Source: Paracoccaceae bacterium
GTDB lineage: Bacteria; Pseudomonadota; Alphaproteobacteria; Rhodobacterales; Rhodobacteraceae
Assembly (NCBI GenBank): GCA_020852535.1
Contig: JADZAO010000040.1
Coordinates: 1 to 6,390, forward strand
Length of the DNA: 6,390 nucleotides
Reading direction: 5' to 3'
A model generated the notes under the pieces. The model had not been told where the DNA came from. It worked only from the letters and a program-made list of their open reading frames with translations, and did no database searches. Within the stretch, counting starts at the first letter, position 1, and each line of letters begins with the position of its first letter. The position numbers and the translations under genes are program-made. This document shows, in pieces, positions 1 through 5,521 of this stretch.

Positions 1-1758
1 ACCTTCAGGTGTTTCGATCGGACACATCCGGCCATAGTGGGTTGGGTGGACGTCGCGGACTTCAAAGCCTGCGCGTTCACGGGTAAGACCGCCCGGTCCG
101 AGTGCCGAAAGACGGCGCTTGTGGGTGACTTCCGAAAGCGGGTTTGTCTGGTCCATAAACTGCGATAACTGCGACGAACCGAAGAATTCACGCACGGCTG
201 CGGCAGCTGGTTTTGCGTTGATCAAATCTTGCGGCATAATCGTGTCGATTTCGACCGAGGACATACGTTCCGTAATCGCCCGCTCCATACGCAACAGACC
301 GACACGATACTGATTTTCTATCAACTCACCAACCGAACGCACACGACGGTTTCCGAGGTGGTCAATGTCATCGATTTCACCCTTACCGTCGCGCAGTTCA
401 GTCAGCGCTTTAATGCAGGCAATGATATCGTCACGATCGAGCGTACGCTGCGTATCGGGTTTATCGAGATTGAGACGCATGTTCATCTTGACGCGACCGA
501 CGGCCGAAAGGTCGTAACGTTCACCATCAAAGAACAAAGTGTCAAACAGCTGGCTTGCTGCTTCCACGGTCGGTGGTTCACCCGGACGCATGACGCGATA
601 AATATCCATGAGCGCGGTGTCACGGCTCATGTTTTTGTCTACCGCCATCGTGTTACGCATGTAAGGACCGACATTGACGTTATCGATGTCAAGAACCGGA
701 ATCGTCGTGATGCCCTGATCAAGCAGAAACTTTACCGACCCGCCCTTAGAGGTGCCATCACGATCGTATTCAATCGTCAGCTCATCACCGGCTTCTGCCC
801 AAATCTCGCCGGTTTCCTCGTTGATGAGGTCCTTAGCGACAAAACGGCCAAGGATATGCTCGTAAGGAACTAGCAATTCGGTGACCAAACCTTCGTCGCG
901 CCATTTCTTAACCATACGCGGCGTGACTTTTTCACCTGCCTTAAGGATTACTTCGCCAGTGGCGGCATCGACGAAATCATAGGTCGGTCGGGTACCTGAA
1001 ACGCGGTTTGGAAAGAACTTAGTCACCCAGCCCTTGTTTTTAACGTATTTGTAATCGACCGTCTCATAATAGGCGTCCATAATCGCTTCTTGATCCATGC
1101 CGAGGGCATAGAGCAAAGTCGTCACGGGCAACTTGCGACGGCGGTCAATACGGGCAAAGACAATATCCTTTGCGTCGAATTCAAAGTCGAGCCAGGACCC
1201 ACGATACGGAATGATTCGGCAGGCAAAGAGCAACCTGCCTGACGAGTGCGTCTTGCCCTTGTCATGATCGAAGAACACGCCGGGCGAACGGTGCATCTGC
1301 GACACAATTACACGTTCGGTGCCGTTCACGATGAAAGTGCCGTTCGGAGTCATAAGGGGTATGTCACCCATGTAGACATCTTGTTCCTTGATGTCTTTAA
1401 CCGAGCGTGCACCCGTGGTTTCGTCGATATCAAACACAATCAGACGCAGCGTCACCTTTAGCGGCGCTGCAAAGGTCATGTCACGACTCTGGCATTCTTC
1501 AACGTCATACTTGGGCTTTTCCAGATCGTACTTGACGAACTCGAGCACCGCAGTCTCGTTAAAATCCTTGATCGGAAACACCGACTGGAACGCGCCTTGA
1601 ATACCTTCACCATCGGTGGCCTTGGGGCCCTCACCCGATTTCAAGAACAGATCATAAGAAAACTTCTGAACCTCAATGAGGTTCGGCATCTCAAGAACTT
1701 CACGAATCTTGCCGTAGTAGCGGCGGATACGCTTCTGACCAACGTAAGCTTGCGCCAT
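1..1758 (-). CDS. rpoB: RNA polymerase beta subunit, N-terminal 586 codons (3' end outside window)
   Basis: Catalytic-core subunit of DNA-dependent RNA polymerase. The start ATG lies at 1756-1758, opening with MAQAYVGQKRIRRYYGKI, which matches the usual alphaproteobacterial N-terminus. An AGGTGA Shine-Dalgarno sits 8 nt upstream. The frame stays open to base 1, ending in THYGRMCPIETPEG, so the window stops inside the fork/rifampicin region of a protein that is normally about 1,380 residues in this group. Recognisable stretches are MTPNGTFIVNGTERVIVSQ, SPGVFFDHDKGKTH, IPYRGSWLDFEFD and IDDIDHLGNRRVRSVGEL. The rifampicin-resistance cluster begins about residue 527 (FGSSQLSQFMDQTNPLSE). The residues equivalent to E. 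coli D516, H526 and S531 are D536, H546 and S551, all wild type, so rifampicin sensitivity is expected but inferred. It lies 251 bp downstream of rplL. No frameshift is visible. Confidence 0.98.
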   Translation of the reverse strand, partial: MAQAYVGQKRIRRYYGKIREVLEMPNLIEVQKFSYDLFLKSGEGPKATDGEGIQGAFQSVFPIKDFNETAVLEFVKYDLEKPKYDVEECQSRDMTFAAPLKVTLRLIVFDIDETTGARSVKDIKEQDVYMGDIPLMTPNGTFIVNGTERVIVSQMHRSPGVFFDHDKGKTHSSGRLLFACRIIPYRGSWLDFEFDAKDIVFARIDRRRKLPVTTLLYALGMDQEAIMDAYYETVDYKYVKNKGWVTKFFPNRVSGTRPTYDFVDAATGEVILKAGEKVTPRMVKKWRDEGLVTELLVPYEHILGRFVAKDLINEETGEIWAEAGDELTIEYDRDGTSKGGSVKFLLDQGITTIPVLDIDNVNVGPYMRNTMAVDKNMSRDTALMDIYRVMRPGEPPTVEAASQLFDTLFFDGERYDLSAVGRVKMNMRLNLDKPDTQRTLDRDDIIACIKALTELRDGKGEIDDIDHLGNRRVRSVGELIENQYRVGLLRMERAITERMSSVEIDTIMPQDLINAKPAAAAVREFFGSSQLSQFMDQTNPLSEVTHKRRLSALGPGGLTRERAGFEVRDVHPTHYGRMCPIETPEG

Positions 1759-1850
1759 GCTCGTCGTCACCTTTTTCTCGTGTCGCAGGGGCGCATCCGT
1801 CGGGGTCACGGGCACGCCGCTTGGCGAAAGGAGTGCTAGGTTCCATTCAT

Positions 1851-1872
1851 GCTTTCCGTCCCACCGGAAAGC
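1851..1872 (-). other. 8-bp perfect hairpin in the rpoB leader
   Basis: A perfect inverted repeat, gctttccg / cggaaagc, with a 6-nt loop. It lies about 93 nt upstream of the rpoB start codon on the mRNA side. There is no U-tract after it, so it is not a terminator. It could be a leader structure or processing element. Function is unknown. Confidence 0.45.
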
Positions 1873-1893
1873 TCCCGAACCTTGAACCACACC

Positions 1894-1929
1894 TTTGAAA
1901 GGCCCACCCGCTAGGGTGCCCCTTTCAAA
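1894..1929 (-). promoter_or_regulatory. Long rplL-rpoB intergenic stem-loop, possible RNase III processing site
   Basis: The two arms form 9 bp (1894-1902 with 1921-1929), then a symmetric 2x2 internal loop (1903-1904 opposite 1919-1920, G-G facing G-G in the RNA). A further 5 bp (1905-1909 with 1914-1918) is closed by a 4-nt loop. In E. coli the rplL-rpoB spacer is known to hold an attenuator and an RNase III cleavage site that adjust RpoB relative to the ribosomal proteins. The position and long double-stranded shape here suggest the same role. That is inference by analogy. Confidence 0.5.
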
Positions 1930-1980
1930 AGAGGCTCGGCTGAGCCCGGAATATGCCCGGGCCCAACCAAAAGTTTTCAA

Positions 1981-2005
1981 GCAAGATGCGCAAAGCGCAT
2001 CTTGC
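1981..2005 (-). terminator. Attenuator-like hairpin directly after rplL
   Basis: A perfect 11-bp inverted repeat (gcaagatgcgc / gcgcatcttgc) with a 3-nt loop begins 4 nt after the rplL stop codon. In the RNA it is followed by UUGAAAACUUUUGG. The U-tract is interrupted and weak, so partial rather than full termination is the likelier outcome. This suits a position between rplL and rpoB, where E. coli uses partial attenuation to make less RpoB than L7/L12. The structure is seen; the attenuation is inferred. Confidence 0.5.
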
Positions 2006-2009
2006 GCAA

Positions 2010-2396
2010 TTACTTCAGCTCGACCTTAGCACCAGCGGCTTCAAGGGTCTTTTTGAACCCTTCAGCATCAGCTTTAGTCACAGCTTCTTTAATTTTTCCA
2101 CCAGCTTCTACAAGATCTTTGGCTTCTTTCAGGCCCAAACCAGTGATGGTGCGAACCTCCTTGATGACGTTAATCTTGTTAGGACCGGCGTCCGTCAGGA
2201 AAACGTCAAATTCAGTCTGCGCTTCAGCCGGAGCAGAAGCGACCGCAGAAGCAGCGGATGCACCGCCAGCCACCATGACAGCACCACCGGCCGCTGGCTC
2301 AATGCCATACTTATCTTTTAAAATGGTTTTCAGCTCCTGCGCCTGCAGGAGGGTAAGACCAACGATTTGTTCGGCAAGTTTGTTTAGATCAGCCAT
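2010..2396 (-). CDS. rplL: 50S ribosomal protein L7/L12
   Basis: The flexible stalk protein that recruits translational GTPases (EF-Tu, EF-G) to the ribosome; dimers attach to L10. The 128-residue product has the normal architecture. An N-terminal dimerisation domain covers about 1-33 (MADLNKLAEQIVGLTLLQ). An Ala/Gly-rich hinge covers about 34-59. The C-terminal domain starts near TEFDVFL (61) and contains the hallmark helix-turn-helix around 74-97 (KINVIKEVRTITGLGLKEAK), closely matching E. coli. The start ATG (2394-2396) has a modest GGAA Shine-Dalgarno 7 nt upstream. It lies 75 bp after rplJ, presumably on the same mRNA. A hairpin follows its stop codon. Length and sequence are fully typical, with nothing broken. 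Confidence 0.98.
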   Translation of the reverse strand: MADLNKLAEQIVGLTLLQAQELKTILKDKYGIEPAAGGAVMVAGGASAASAVASAPAEAQTEFDVFLTDAGPNKINVIKEVRTITGLGLKEAKDLVEAGGKIKEAVTKADAEGFKKTLEAAGAKVELK

Positions 2397-2471
2397 TTGT
2401 TCATTCCGTTTATAAAGATGGGGTCCAACGCTACGGGATCAACCCGCGCGGGTATTGTTCCAGACAGCAAC

Positions 2472-2987
2472 TTATGCCGCAGCCTTTTCCTCAATGGTCG
2501 ACAGGATGTTTGCGATATTCAAAGCAGGCGCGCCAATCGCACCAACGATGTTCGAGGCGGGCGATCCAATCCGGGCCATGATCTGAGCGATAAGCTCTTC
2601 ACGCGACGGCATGGAGGCCACGGCTTTCACACCAGCCCGATCCAAGACAGTGTCACCCATTGCGCCGCCGAGAATAACAAACTTATCATTCCCTTGAGCA
2701 TAAGCATCCGTCACCTTCGCAGCTGCGACAGGATCTTCCGAATAGGCGAGAACGGTCATGCCCGTGAGCAGGTCACCCATCTTAACACTGGGTTTCCCTT
2801 TAAGGGCGATTTTGGCGAGCTTGTTCTTGGCAACGCGTATAGACCCGCCAACTTCGTGCATTTTAGCACGCAGGTCCTGCATCTCTTTAACCGTCATACC
2901 CGTATAGTGAGCGACAACTACGACACCAGATCTTTCCAAGATCTGGCCGAGTTCCTCGACCACTTTTTCTGTCTGGGCTCTATCCAC
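2472..2987 (-). CDS. rplJ: 50S ribosomal protein L10, GTG start
   Basis: Anchors L7/L12 dimers to 23S rRNA at the base of the stalk. In other bacteria the L10-L7/L12 complex represses its own mRNA. I place the start at GTG 2985-2987, giving a 171-residue protein beginning (f)M-DRAQTEKVVEELGQ, as in related alphaproteobacterial L10s. GGAG at 2995-2998 lies 7 nt upstream. The frame happens to remain open to an ATG at 3122, but those 45 extra codons (Pro/Gly/Arg/His-rich) do not resemble L10 and cover the leader. Features seen are the basic RNA-binding segment RVAKNKLAKIAL (51-62), FVILGGAMGDT (103-113), and a C-terminal helix region (about 148-171) that normally carries the L7/L12 dimers. rplL lies 75 bp downstream, and a 12-bp palindrome (2442-2453) sits between them. 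Confidence 0.97.
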   Translation of the reverse strand: MDRAQTEKVVEELGQILERSGVVVVAHYTGMTVKEMQDLRAKMHEVGGSIRVAKNKLAKIALKGKPSVKMGDLLTGMTVLAYSEDPVAAAKVTDAYAQGNDKFVILGGAMGDTVLDRAGVKAVASMPSREELIAQIMARIGSPASNIVGAIGAPALNIANILSTIEEKAAA

Positions 2988-2998
2988 AGTTTTACTCC
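2988..2998 (-). promoter_or_regulatory. rplJ ribosome binding site, decides the GTG start
   Basis: In the RNA the order is UUGGAGU-AAAACU-GUG: GGAG at 2995-2998 and a 7-nt spacer to GUG 2985-2987. No comparable Shine-Dalgarno precedes the in-frame ATG at 3122, which instead follows CCCUCCUGAG. This settles the start together with the protein homology. An upstream UGCUCC (3043-3048) could pair with GGAGUA (2993-2998) and mask this site. Confidence 0.8.
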
Positions 2999-3126
2999 AA
3001 GTGTGAGGGTTTCCCCCCGGCTCATGTCTGCCCCGCTTGAACGGAGCATTCGGGTCCGAATGATGTCCCGAGGCCAATATCGCCCGAGGGGAACCCCCCG
3101 GAATTTTGTCTCGTTCTCTCATCTCA

Positions 3127-3190
3127 GGAGGGAAATTAAGTCAGGAAATCACCTAACACCCACCGTCTCGGACGAAATACACCACCCTCC
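3127..3190 (-). promoter_or_regulatory. Probable L10 leader RNA element (L10-L7/L12 autoregulatory site)
   Basis: A closing helix of 6 bp, GGAGGG (3185-3190) with CCCUCC (3127-3132), encloses two small hairpins. One is CGUC-CGA-GACG (3164-3174). The other is GUUAGG-UGAUUU-CCUGAC (3140-3157). The element ends about 140 nt upstream of the rplJ GUG. L10 leaders in many bacteria are multibranch elements that bind the L10-L7/L12 complex and control rplJ translation from well upstream, so position and architecture fit. I could not verify the diagnostic kink-turn or match it to a covariance model. Confidence 0.55.
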
Positions 3191-3270
3191 GACGAATCGG
3201 TCAGGCAGCGCAGATTGTGGCTTTAGAGACTAACGCGGATATTTAAAAGCCCGCCTTTCACGGAAATCCA

Positions 3271-3276
3271 ACTATA
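3271..3276 (-). promoter_or_regulatory. Candidate -10 element of an rplJ promoter
   Basis: TATAGT on the minus strand (5 of 6 to TATAAT) lies in the AT-rich part of the rplA-rplJ gap, about 70 nt downstream of the rplA terminator. No good -35 hexamer sits 16-18 bp upstream; the 17-bp position reads GCGATC. TTGGAT (3266-3271) followed 19 bp later by TTAAAT is an alternative. A promoter is expected here from the layout, but its exact place is uncertain. Confidence 0.25.
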
Positions 3277-3339
3277 AGACAGTTTTAACCGCAGATCGCA
3301 CTTACAACCACAAGATTACAAGAAAAAGTTCACCTACCA

Positions 3340-3377
3340 ATAAAAACCGCCGATCCAAACGGACCGACAGTTTTTAT
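3340..3377 (-). terminator. Intrinsic terminator after rplA
   Basis: The RNA forms a 17-bp stem (3361-3377 with 3340-3356), including three G-U pairs, around a GUUU loop. It contains CUGUCGGUCC / GGAUCGGCGG and runs into UUUUUAUU. It begins 14 nt after the rplA stop codon. The flanking A and T runs make it nearly symmetric. It implies that rplKA and rplJL are largely separate transcripts, or that read-through is partial. Confidence 0.85.
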
Positions 3378-3391
3378 CCTAAAAACAGACT

Positions 3392-4090
3392 TTACTTAGC
3401 GGCAGCCGAGGACAGTTCCACCGAAACACCGGGGCCCATCGTCGACGAAAGCGAAATCTTTTTCAGATAGGCCCCCTTAGCACCCGACGGACGAGCACGG
3501 GTGACGGCGTCGACAAAAGCACGAACATTCTGCGCCAACTTTTCAGTATCAAACGAGACTTTGCCAACGCCGGCGTGGACCACACCTGCTTTTTCGACCT
3601 TGAACTGCACTTCACCGCCCTTAGCGGCGTCGACGGCCGCTTTCACGTCCATCGTAACGGTGCCAACCTTCGGATTCGGCATCAGGTTGCGCGGACCAAG
3701 GACCTTACCCAGACGTCCGACAAGCGGCATCAGGTCCGGTGTTGCAATGCAACGGTCGAACTCAATCTTACCGGACATAACAATTTCCATCAAATCTTCA
3801 GCACCGACGATGTCTGCACCAGCAGCCTTGGCTTCGTCGGCCTTAGCACCACGGGCAAAAACGGCGACACGAACAGTTTTACCGGTGCCGTTTGGCAACT
3901 GGACAACACCGCGGACCATCTGGTCTGCATAGCGCGGGTCAACACCGAGGTTCATCGCAATTTCGACGGTCTCATCAAATTTTGCGGTTGCGCCTTTTTT
4001 AATCAGATCAAGTGCGTCTTCCAGCGACACGTTAGTCGCACCACCGAAGACTGCCTGTGCAGCTTTGCTGCGCTTGCCGAGCTTTGCCAT
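3392..4090 (-). CDS. rplA: 50S ribosomal protein L1
   Basis: L1 binds 23S rRNA at the L1 stalk, helps E-site tRNA release, and commonly represses the rplKA mRNA. The 232-residue product matches the bacterial family length. Visible landmarks are FDETVEIAMNLGVDPRYADQ (38-57), GVVQLPNGTGK (61-71), the L1 signature region GRLGKVLGPRNLMPNPKVGT (125-144) and SSTMGPGVSV (215-224). The signature has Asn at 135, where E. coli-type L1 has Gly; I recall this from related alphaproteobacteria, so it is probably lineage-typical. The start ATG (4088-4090) is 5 bp from the rplK stop. Its Shine-Dalgarno (AAGGG) lies inside the last rplK codons, which indicates translational coupling. A strong terminator follows. 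Confidence 0.98.
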   Translation of the reverse strand: MAKLGKRSKAAQAVFGGATNVSLEDALDLIKKGATAKFDETVEIAMNLGVDPRYADQMVRGVVQLPNGTGKTVRVAVFARGAKADEAKAAGADIVGAEDLMEIVMSGKIEFDRCIATPDLMPLVGRLGKVLGPRNLMPNPKVGTVTMDVKAAVDAAKGGEVQFKVEKAGVVHAGVGKVSFDTEKLAQNVRAFVDAVTRARPSGAKGAYLKKISLSSTMGPGVSVELSSAAAK

Positions 4091-4095
4091 GATGT

Positions 4096-4548
4096 TCAGC
4101 CCTTCACTTCAATGCCACAGGACTTGGCCGACCCAAGAATGATCTGCATCGCAGCCTCAATCGAGCTAGCATTCAAGTCTTTCATCTTCGTTTCAGCGAT
4201 CTTGCGAACTTGGGCGACTGTCACAGTGCCAGCAACTTCACGGCCAGGCGTAGACGAACCCTTAGCACGGTTGCGCTTGCCTACTTGCGGCAAACCAGCA
4301 GCGGTTTTCAGCAGATAGGAGGCCGGAGCAGTCTTGAACTCAAGGCTAAACGACTTGTCCTGATAATAGGTGATGACAACCGGCGTCGGAGTACCGGGAG
4401 GCACATCAGCGGTCTTCGCGTTAAATTCCTTCACGAAGGCCATAATATTCAGGCCGCGCTGGCCCAGAGCGGGGCCAACCGGCGGGGACGGATTTGCTTG
4501 ACCCGCGTTGACTTGCAGCTTGAGGCTGCCAACAATCTTCTTGGCCAT
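4096..4548 (-). CDS. rplK: 50S ribosomal protein L11
   Basis: L11 binds the GTPase-associated region of 23S rRNA at the base of the L7/L12 stalk and takes part in factor binding and the stringent response. The product has 150 residues against about 142 in E. coli. The N-terminal domain has the conserved SPPVGPALGQRGLNI (21-35), the thiostrepton-region prolines. The C-terminal RNA-binding domain contains VAQVRKIAETKMKDLNASS (111-129) and MQIILGSAKSCGIEVKG (134-150). The extra length lies around 85-102 (GLPQVGKRNRAKGSSTPG), which I believe is common in Rhodobacterales. Cys144 occupies a position that is usually Met. The start is well supported: AGGAG at 4556-4560, 7 nt before the ATG. rplA follows 5 bp later. 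Confidence 0.98.
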   Translation of the reverse strand: MAKKIVGSLKLQVNAGQANPSPPVGPALGQRGLNIMAFVKEFNAKTADVPPGTPTPVVITYYQDKSFSLEFKTAPASYLLKTAAGLPQVGKRNRAKGSSTPGREVAGTVTVAQVRKIAETKMKDLNASSIEAAMQIILGSAKSCGIEVKG

Positions 4549-4555
4549 TGGCCAT

Positions 4556-4560
4556 CTCCT
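4556..4560 (-). promoter_or_regulatory. Strong rplK Shine-Dalgarno
   Basis: The RNA reads AAAGGAGAUGGCCAAUGGCC. AGGAG is 7 nt from the chosen AUG (4546-4548). Another AUG overlaps the Shine-Dalgarno 7 nt earlier but is out of frame and too close to the ribosome-binding sequence to be used. Confidence 0.8.
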
Positions 4561-4564
4561 TTAT

Positions 4565-4591
4565 CACTGCCACAGACGTGGCGGTTTAGTG
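4565..4591 (-). promoter_or_regulatory. Probable L1-binding autoregulatory hairpin in front of rplK
   Basis: The RNA reads CACU-AAACC-GCCAC-GUCU-GUGGC-AGUG. A 4-bp lower helix and a 5-bp upper helix are separated by a one-sided 5-nt internal loop. The structure ends 4 nt before the rplK AGGAG. Known mRNA targets of L1 place a site resembling its 23S rRNA site, two helices around an asymmetric loop, just upstream of the rplK start. Position and shape fit translational feedback on rplKA. Binding itself is inferred. Confidence 0.5.
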
Positions 4592-4636
4592 GTTTGGTCT
4601 GTCACCCTAAAGGGCGCTCGCCTCCCACACGAACAC

Positions 4637-5170
4637 TCAGGCCCCTTTAGCGACCTGTGTAAATTCTAATTCAACCGGTGTAGCGCGACCGAAAATCGAG
4701 ACTGAGACTTTCAGGCGGCTATGATCGTCATCGACCTCTTCAACCATACCGTCGAAACCCTCGAACGGACCGTCGGTCACTTTGACTTTTTCACCAACTT
4801 CGAAGTGGATCAAATTACGAGGGACAACTTCGCCCTCTTCAACGCGGTTCAAGATCGCGTTCACCTCGGCGTCCCGCATCGGCATTGGCTTGCCTTGCGG
4901 GCCAAGAAAACCAGTCACACGGCTGATAGACGAAATCAGGTGATAACCACTATTAGTCATCTCCATCCGCACCAACACATATCCTGGCATAAAGCGCCGC
5001 TCAGACGTCACCTTCTTGCCGCGCCGGACTTCCAGCACCTCTTCGGTAGGAACCAGAACTTCGTCGATTTCTTCCTGAAGGCCAGCTTCGACGACGGCGT
5101 TCTTAATCTGCTCGGCAACCTTCTTCTCAAAGTTCGAGAGAACGCTCACCGAATACCAGCGTTTCGCCAT
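4637..5170 (-). CDS. nusG: Transcription termination/antitermination factor NusG
   Basis: NusG binds elongating RNA polymerase through its N-terminal domain and links it to Rho or to ribosomal protein S10 through its KOW domain. The 177-residue length is normal. The NGN domain covers about 1-115, with RWYSVSVLSNFEKKVAEQI (4-22) and RRFMPGYVLVRMEM (58-71). The KOW domain covers about 125-175, with GEKVKVTDGPFEGFDGMVEE (126-145) and the NusG signature IFGRATPVEL (159-168), near-identical to E. coli. The start ATG is 5168-5170; an in-frame TAA lies two codons upstream, excluding a longer form. The Shine-Dalgarno is weak (AGGA, 11 nt upstream). An AGGGGG/CCCCCU hairpin stands just in front, and a terminator-like hairpin separates it from secE. 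Confidence 0.98.
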   Translation of the reverse strand: MAKRWYSVSVLSNFEKKVAEQIKNAVVEAGLQEEIDEVLVPTEEVLEVRRGKKVTSERRFMPGYVLVRMEMTNSGYHLISSISRVTGFLGPQGKPMPMRDAEVNAILNRVEEGEVVPRNLIHFEVGEKVKVTDGPFEGFDGMVEEVDDDHSRLKVSVSIFGRATPVELEFTQVAKGA

Positions 5171-5192
5171 GCCTTAGTCCATCCTACTTTTT

Positions 5193-5207
5193 AGGGGGCA
5201 ACCCCCT
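5193..5207 (-). other. GC-rich hairpin just upstream of the nusG ribosome binding site
   Basis: The RNA reads AGGGGG-UUG-CCCCCU, a perfect 6-bp stem with a 3-nt loop, followed by AAAAAG. It ends 22 nt before the nusG AUG. There is no U-tract after it, so it is not a terminator. Since the C-run can pair with G-rich sequence and AGGGGG itself resembles a Shine-Dalgarno, it may affect ribosome loading or protect a processed 5' end. No function is established. Confidence 0.4.
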
Positions 5208-5230
5208 GTAATTCTTGATGTTTCAGGAAC

Positions 5231-5265
5231 AAAAAACAGCGCGCAACACGAATCGCTGCGCGCCA
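5231..5265 (-). terminator. Intrinsic terminator or attenuator between secE and nusG
   Basis: The RNA forms GCGCGCA (5257-5263) with UGCGCGC (5239-5245). Three further inner pairs (two G-U) surround an AUUCG loop and two outer G-U pairs are possible. A UGUUUUUUG tract follows. It starts about 64 nt after the secE stop and ends about 60 nt before nusG. By sequence it is a convincing rho-independent terminator. Because nusG has no clear promoter of its own here, partial attenuation is more likely than complete termination. Confidence 0.7.
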
Positions 5266-5329
5266 ATCATCCCAAACTTCTGGCGCGAATACCCGCCCCT
5301 CCCCTGAAATTCAAGGAAAAACGGTGTTT

Positions 5330-5521
5330 TCAGACAAAGATCAGATGCAGACCGCTACGGATCGCCAAGTCAACAAGGCTAAAAAAAGTAGCAGTCAGCG
5401 CAGACATAATAAAAACCATAATCGTCGTCAGAATCACTTCGCGGCGCGACGGCCATACGACCTTGCTGACCTCGATGCGGACCTGCTGAATAAACTGAAG
5501 AGGAGTAGTCTTGATGGCCAT
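5330..5521 (-). CDS. secE: Preprotein translocase subunit SecE
   Basis: Essential inner-membrane subunit that clamps SecY in the SecYEG channel. I choose ATG 5519-5521, giving 63 residues (MAIKTTPLQFIQQVRIEVSK...), the usual size for the single-span SecE of alphaproteobacteria; E. coli SecE has three spans. The frame extends five codons further to a TTG at 5536, but that start lacks a Shine-Dalgarno. The conserved amphipathic segment and Trp-Pro motif are seen at QQVRIEVSKVVWPSRREV (12-29). One hydrophobic helix follows at about 30-53. The Shine-Dalgarno is weak (GGA, 4 nt from the AUG). The gene is preceded by a roughly 500-bp non-coding stretch containing a tiny ORF 30 nt upstream, and followed by a terminator-like hairpin before nusG. 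Confidence 0.96.
   Translation of the reverse strand: MAIKTTPLQFIQQVRIEVSKVVWPSRREVILTTIMVFIMSALTATFFSLVDLAIRSGLHLIFV

Larger units (their letters stand above)
2988..3339 (-). promoter_or_regulatory. rplJ 5' leader region, no gene, highly structured
   Basis: This is most of the 404-bp non-coding gap between rplA and rplJ. The distal half (about 3200-3339) is AT-rich and should hold the rplJL promoter, because rplKA ends at a terminator just upstream. The proximal half is GC-rich and full of inverted repeats: 3047-3062 (6 bp, cattcg/cgaatg, 4-nt loop), 3084-3101 (7 bp with one G-U, 4-nt loop), and the multibranch element at 3127-3190. The CCGGGGGG block occurs twice. No convincing alternative coding region exists; the in-frame run from 3122 into rplJ is fortuitous. 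Confidence 0.7.

Noticed and set aside
136..180. Rifampicin-resistance substitution in rpoB
   Set aside because: The key residues (equivalents of D516, H526, S531 in E. coli) are wild type. The Thr at the N518-equivalent is, as far as I recall, normal in alphaproteobacteria.
229..873. 214-codon plus-strand frame within rpoB
   Set aside because: It is a shadow of the highly conserved rpoB coding strand; the minus-strand translation matches RpoB throughout.
2988..3122. 45-codon N-terminal extension of rplJ from ATG 3122
   Set aside because: The frame is open by chance. The residues are unlike any L10, no Shine-Dalgarno precedes the ATG, and GTG 2987 has GGAG at 7 nt and gives the family's normal start. 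The segment is the regulatory leader.
2397..3233. 278-codon plus-strand frame over rplJ and its leader
   Set aside because: It is antisense to rplJ with no recognisable domains, and stems from GC-biased codon use on the opposite strand.
3575..4318. 247-codon plus-strand frame over rplA and rplK
   Set aside because: It is antisense to two certain ribosomal protein genes and has no family resemblance.
4549..4558. Out-of-frame AUG overlapping the rplK Shine-Dalgarno
   Set aside because: It overlaps AGGAG itself, so a ribosome could not use it with that Shine-Dalgarno. The frame is not conserved L11.
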